Shown here piece after piece: positions 52,894 through 56,604 of a DNA stretch of 56,604 bases. Source of the DNA: Microthrixaceae bacterium (GTDB lineage Bacteria > Actinomycetota > Acidimicrobiia > Acidimicrobiales > Microtrichaceae). Location of the stretch: positions 1 through 56,604 of the forward strand of contig JAOSKI010000011.1 in NCBI GenBank assembly GCA_027493675.1, given 5' to 3'. Under the pieces are notes generated by a model. That model did not search any database, was not told the origin of the DNA, and saw nothing but the letters and a program-made list of their open reading frames with translations. The position numbers and the translations under genes were made by a program. Numbering within the stretch: the first letter of the stretch is position 1; each line of letters begins with the position of its first letter.

Positions 52894-52899
52894 ACACTA
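52894..52899 (-). promoter_or_regulatory. -10 box TAGTGT, leaderless promoter
   Basis: TAGTGT on the minus strand, spacer TCTCGCC (7 nt), then GTG 52886. It would start the transcript for the Cys-rich, AAA+ and partner genes. Confidence 0.5.
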
Positions 52900-52929
52900 C
52901 GTGGTCACACCGAGAGGCAAGGAGGCGCG

Positions 52930-53133
52930 GTGTCAGGGGAGTTCGAGGACATCCGGGTTCGGCTGGAAGGGATAGCAGAGGAACTGGCCGATCTCGCGAT
53001 CACCAGGCTGCGCGATTCGATCGATGCCGGCGGCACCGAGTTGCCCGTCGACGAGAGGCGCATCACCCGAGCGCGCCGTGCAGTGGAGAAGGCATCGCAT
53101 CTGCTGGCCGAACCCGACGAGGGTGGATTCTGA
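52930..53133 (+). CDS. Small helical protein, unknown function
   Basis: Intact, 67 residues, with GGAGG 4 nt before GTG 52930. It reads VSGEFEDIRVRLEGIAEELA, then DLAITRLRDSIDAGGTELPV, DERRITRARRAVEKASHLL. It is an amphipathic helical hairpin rich in Glu and Arg; similar short proteins are, as far as I recall, conserved in actinobacteria without a known function. It diverges from the Cys-rich gene with a 43-bp gap. No membrane segment or metal site. Confidence 0.65.
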   Translation: MSGEFEDIRVRLEGIAEELADLAITRLRDSIDAGGTELPVDERRITRARRAVEKASHLLAEPDEGGF

Positions 53134-53199
53134 ACAGGCCCGCAGGCCGACCCCCTGGACTCCCAGGTCGGCATCGAGGTTCAGATGGCCTTGGCCTGG

Positions 53200-53205
53200 G
53201 ATAAT
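53200..53205 (+). promoter_or_regulatory. -10 box GATAAT, leaderless promoter
   Basis: GATAAT, spacer GGGCGG (6 nt), then ATG 53212. A good -10 match, with no convincing -35 at 16-18 bp. Confidence 0.5.
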
Positions 53206-53211
53206 GGGCGG

Positions 53212-53861
53212 ATGTCACCCATGGACGGACAGCCTGCCGATCCTGTCGTGGACGATCCGCCACCAGGTGACACTGTGGCGACGGAGCCAGTCCCCGACGC
53301 TCGCCCCACCGTGTTCCCCGCCGAGGACAGGCGCAGGACCGCGGTCTCTGCGCTGGTGGAGAGGACCCTCGCACCTGCCATGGGGCTTTGTGTGCGGGTC
53401 TTCGATCCCCTCGGGGACAACCCCGAGGGTCGTGAGCGTGCACGGGTGGTCGTGACGGACTGCATCGCACGCTGCGCTGCAAAGGGCGCCACCGCAGACG
53501 ACTCAGGTGCCCGCCGGGTCTTGAAGCGGGTCGCTGAACGGGGTCTCGATGAGCTAGTGGGGCATCCCGGAGGTGCGCGACCACCCAGCGGTGTGGACCT
53601 CGGTCAGATCGCCGGCACACCGGAGGAAGACGACATCGCACCCTCGGGATACCTCCGGTATGCGGTCCTGCAGGATGCCACGGCTCCTGCACGCCGCGGC
53701 GACCGTCAGGTCGCCTTCGTGGTGTTGGCGGCGGGCGTTCCACCAGGTGATGCCGCTGTGCTGTTGGGAGCGACGACCGATGCCGTGGATGCGGCGCTGG
53801 CGGGATCATGCGCAGGATCGCAGAGAGCGAGGGCGTCGACGCGATGGTGGCGGCATTGTGA
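53212..53861 (+). CDS. Sigma-region-4-like protein (divergent ECF-type candidate)
   Basis: About 216 codons from ATG 53212 (MSPMDGQPADPVVDDPPPGD). The middle is helical (AEDRRRTAVSALVERTLAPA, RARVVVTDCIARCAAKGATA). The C-terminal part is RRGDRQVAFVVLAAGVPPGD, then AAVLLGATTDAVDAALA, which has the spacing of sigma region 4: R..V..L..AG....AA.LLG.....V...L. After a shift near 53805 the end is MRRIAESEGVDAMVAAL with TGA 53859-53861. Sigma region 2 is not recognisable. The next gene overlaps as GTGA and has one membrane helix, like an anti-sigma partner. Sigma activity is an inference. Confidence 0.5.
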
Positions 53862-54971
53862 GGCGAGAACGCGACCCGGTCTCTCGACGACGTCCTGGCA
53901 GAGATGGCGATTCCCGGCGCCGATCCCGTGGCGGTGAGCGACTACGCCATGGGATTGATCGCAACGCGCTCCCGCCGTCGGCGAGTCGCGGGTGGCGTCG
54001 CCGCGATGCTCTTGGTCGCAGCGACCACCGTCGTGGCCGTTACGGGAAACAGCGAACCCGGCACTGACGAGGTGGTGAGTCCAGGCGACTCGGTCACCAC
54101 CACGGAGGTGCCAGCGACCTCAAGGGACAAGTCGAACACGACTACACCCGGGGCTACCACATCCGCGACCACCGTCCCGACCACCACGGACCCATCGGCC
54201 ACGACCACGCCCGCGGGGCTGGGGCCCGTGCCCACCGTCGTTGCACAACCTCCGCCACACGTCACGGCAACCACGGTTCCCGCCGCCGCTCCAACCATAG
54301 TGGTTGGCCAGCCGGGATCCGGGACCCTCTCCGGTGGCCTCCGGTGCGGCCGGGCAGATGCTGGATCTCGTCTTCGAGTTCGACGATGCCGACGGTCCGG
54401 GAGGTACCCCCGCCGTCTCGATCGCGACCGACGAGCCTGGCACGCCGCCCCTGCCTGAGAACATGACGGGTCCGTCCGGAGAGTGCGAGGGAGGTCCGGG
54501 GACCTCGGTGCGCCTGCGCGATCGGGTCCAGTTAGCGAGCTTACCGGCAGTCGTACGGTGAGGGTCGCCCTGAAGTACTGCGACGGTCCAGTGCGAGTGT
54601 TCCAACACCACTGTGCAGGTGAACGGTCCGACCTTTGGAGACAGCGCGGGCTGGGCAGTGATGGCCGAGGTTCCCGCGACGGCGAAGCCGCTGGAGCAGT
54701 CCCACTGGGAGTTCCTCGGCGACGACGGCCGCGTGCTTTCGGGTGGACCCACCTGCTGGTTTCGTCGTTCACGACCTCGGAACCCAGGGCGGAACGAAGG
54801 TCGTCGGAGTGGTCATCGTGCTCCCTGCGGGCACCGTCGGCAACCCGACGGTGGGGGAGCCTGGTCCTCACCTCCAGCGCGTCTCGCTACACCGGCCGCG
54901 TCGACTCCTCGTCCACGCCGGATGGTTCGGCGACACGGGTGCCGATGGCACCCTCAGACACCGCCGGTTGA
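53858..54971 (+). CDS. Single-pass membrane protein with Thr-rich stalk (anti-sigma-like position)
   Basis: GTG 53858 overlaps the previous stop. An extra G near 53862 breaks the frame; then GENATRSLDDVLAEMAIPGA leads to a basic stop-transfer RSRRRR and one helix VAGGVAAMLLVAATTVVAVT. Outside lies a Thr/Pro stalk (TTTEVPATSRDKSNTTTPGA, TTTDPSATTTPAG). The extracellular part is frame-shifted several times (54320, 54540, 54600, 54760, 54850): VFEFDDADGPGGTPAVSIAT, VNGPTFGDSAGWAVMAEVPA and GTKVVGVVIVLPAGTVGNPT suggest a beta-sandwich. Ends near TGA 54969-54971. Topology fits a membrane anti-sigma or surface sensor; no zinc motif is seen. Confidence 0.5.
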
Positions 54972-56554
54972 TGCAGTGGTGGTATCGAGGCGTTCGTACA
55001 AGGTCGTGCGCTGCACCAGGCGTCGCCCCAACGGCTCCACCAGCGAGCGGAAGTCACTCTCGCCGACCGCTGTGCCGTGCCGGGCACCGGCAGCTCGGCT
55101 GATGTTCTCGTCCATCAGCGTTCCACCCAGGTCGTCGACCCCGGCCTGCAGGATCTGCGACATCCCGTCGAGGCCCAACTTCACCCACGACCCCTGGATG
55201 TGGTCGATGGCGCCGGCATAGACGATCCTCGCCACGGCGTGCACAAGGAGCACCTCGCGGAAGGTGGGCCCACGTCGAGCTCTGTGCTGGAGGTATATCG
55301 GCGATGCCATGTGCACGAAGGGCAGTCCCACGAACTCGGTGAAGCCACCCGTGTCGCGCTGGAGGTCCCGCGTGAGGACGAGGTGGCGGGCCCAGCTGCG
55401 AGGGTGCTCGACGGATCCGAACATCATCGTGACGTTGGAACGGCAACCCGACGCCGTGAGCGACCCGGTGTGCTTCCAGCCACTCCTCGGAGCTCACCTT
55501 GTCGGGGCACAGCACCGCACGTACTTCGTCGTCGAGGATCTCGGCCGCGGTGCCGGGCAGCGTCCGTAGGCCGGCATCCTTGAGCCGGCAACAGGTACTT
55601 CTCCAGTGGTTCGCCGAGGCGTCGTGCGCCTTCGGTCACCTCGAGCGCAGTGAAGCCGTGTATGTGGAGCCCGGGAGCCGCTTCGGCGACCGTACGCGTG
55701 ACCTCGATGTAGTACTCGCCGTCGAAATCGGGGTGGATTCCACCCTGGAGGCAGACTTCGGTGGCGCCGAGGGCCTGTGCCTCCGCCGCGCGGCCCGCAA
55801 TGTCGTCCAGGGTCAACATGTATGGGCTTCCCCCCGGAGGTTGAGGCTGAGCGGGCCCTTCGAGAAACCACAGAAGCGGCACTTGAAGGTGCACACGTTG
55901 GTGTAGTTGATGTTGCGATTGGCGACCCAGGTGACTTCGTCACCGACGGTGCGGCGGCGCAACTCGTCAGCAGCCTCCGCAACGACACGGACCTCCGGGC
56001 CACGGGCCCCGAACAACGTGACGATCTCCGCCTCACCCAACTCCTGGCCCGCACGGACACCTTCGAGGACCTCGTGCACTCCGCCGCGCTGCACGCCGGA
56101 TGTCGAAGTGCCCGAACCGACGAGGATCGTCGGACTGGTGTCGGCTCCGGGGTTTCACCGCGTGGACCGGTTGCCGATCTGCCACCTCGCCGTCGCCGAC
56201 GTCGCTCGACTACGTGGAGGCGCTCCGGGGAACACCGAGCCGGGGTCGTCGCGGGCCAATCCCTCAGAATCGCTGCGGTCCTGCCGGGAAGTGCAGCGAC
56301 TCGTGGATCCATCGCTGCGGATCACCGACGAACTCCTGGTAGGCAGTGAGTCGGGGAGCGAGCGCAATTTGTGCGCCTCGGTACTTCGCGGAGAGTGATC
56401 CAGTGCCGGCCACGGTCGCTCTGGGTTCACATGGTCGGTGGTCACCGGTGAAACGCCTACCAGTAGTCGATTCCGGCATCAGCAGCTCGCCGAAGTCCTC
56501 GCTCAGGTTGGGAGGTGCCTGAAGGTGTGATGGTGGTGGGCAGGATCCTCTGCA
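54954..56554 (-). CDS. fbiC: FO synthase, CofH half and end of CofG half (FbiC), truncated
   Basis: Radical-SAM enzyme that makes the deazaflavin FO, precursor of cofactor F420; FbiC is the fused actinobacterial form. On the minus strand the CofG end reads [51 protein letters not shown] and [17 protein letters not shown]. The CofH half begins [20 protein letters not shown] and has [20 protein letters not shown] (C-x3-C-x2-C cluster), then [40 protein letters not shown] and [20 protein letters not shown]. The stop is at 54954. Frame changes near 56400, 56250, 55870, 55570 and 55430. The 5' part is outside the window. A stand-alone CofH starting at GTG 56094 is less likely because CofG sequence precedes it. 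Confidence 0.8.
56284..56333. repeat. 50-bp direct repeat, copy 1 (inside fbiC)
   Basis: Identical to 56555-56604. In the fbiC frame it encodes [16 protein letters not shown], and it follows LTAYQ as expected for CofG, so this copy is in its natural place. Confidence 0.9.
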
Positions 56555-56604
56555 CCGGGAAGTGCAGCGACTCGTGGATCCATCGCTGCGGATCACCGAC
56601 GAAC
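56555..56604. repeat. 50-bp direct repeat, copy 2 (window end, probably artefactual)
   Basis: A perfect copy of 56284-56333, 271 bp away, ending exactly at the last base of the window. It is placed before QAPPNLS in the fbiC reading direction, where CofG proteins have different sequence. It looks like a false join at a contig end. Confidence 0.8.

Noticed and set aside
54954..56094. Stand-alone CofH
   Set aside because: The sequence upstream of 56094 encodes the end of CofG ([28 protein letters not shown]), which indicates the fused FbiC form.

Overview
The window reads as a high-GC actinobacterial contig, most likely from the class Acidimicrobiia or a close relative. The pointers are an AftD-type arabinofuranosyltransferase, a polyprenyl-phosphate-mannose synthase, a CofG-CofH fusion (FbiC) for cofactor F420, a small zinc-ribbon protein ending in an actinobacteria-like tail, many GTG starts, GTGA stop/start overlaps and many start codons 6-7 nt after a TANNNT box (leaderless transcripts). 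The taxonomic call is an inference. A dominant property of the sequence is a high density of single-base frame changes inside otherwise well-conserved genes (about fifty). They hit housekeeping and accessory genes alike, so most are probably sequencing or consensus errors. Split genes are therefore annotated as one locus each, with approximate shift positions.

Layout. 1-735: end of gltD and the first copy of an 84-bp tandem repeat with two hairpins per unit. 0.8-26.5 kb: a cell-envelope glycan and lipid-carrier region. It holds a GT2, a spermidine-synthase-like membrane protein, a small membrane protein, a 5'-deoxyribonucleotidase, a GT4, a methyltransferase, AftD, several polytopic GT-C/GT39-like proteins, two acyltransferase-3 proteins (one carrying two SGNH domains), a Ppm1-like GT2 and an FAD amine-oxidase-like enzyme. 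26.6-27.5 kb: two small conserved proteins and two strong hairpin terminators. 27.5-41.2 kb: a long minus-strand unit running glycerophosphodiesterase, four tandem family-5 solute-binding lipoproteins, OppBCDF-type ABC transporter, acyl-CoA synthetase. 41.3-42.8 kb: an acyl-CoA dehydrogenase whose stop codon lies in the second array of the 84-bp repeat. 42.85-46.8 kb: an overlapping operon of an atypical pyruvate kinase, alpha/beta hydrolase, patatin and MobA. 46.9-49.9 kb: a rhodanese remnant, RNase D and a GH13 alpha-glucosidase. 50-53.1 kb: a very acidic small protein, a McrB-like AAA+ NTPase translationally coupled to an unusual partner, a Cys-rich protein and a small helical protein. 53.2-55 kb: a sigma-region-4-like protein coupled to a membrane-anchored Thr-rich protein. 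55-56.6 kb: FbiC, truncated by the window end, where a 50-bp duplication looks like a contig-end artefact.

How the parts may work together. The first 26 kb plausibly builds and decorates a mannose/arabinose-containing envelope polymer: Ppm1 supplies polyprenyl-phosphomannose, the GT-C proteins and AftD use polyprenyl-linked donors outside the membrane, and the acyltransferases modify the products. The opp region may scavenge peptides or another amphiphile for lipid catabolism (GDPD, acyl-CoA synthetase). The most interesting candidates for undescribed biology are the two-hairpin 84-bp repeat family, the McrB-like/partner pair next to a Cys-rich protein, the double-SGNH acyltransferase with a lost nucleophile and the four-paralogue binding-protein array.
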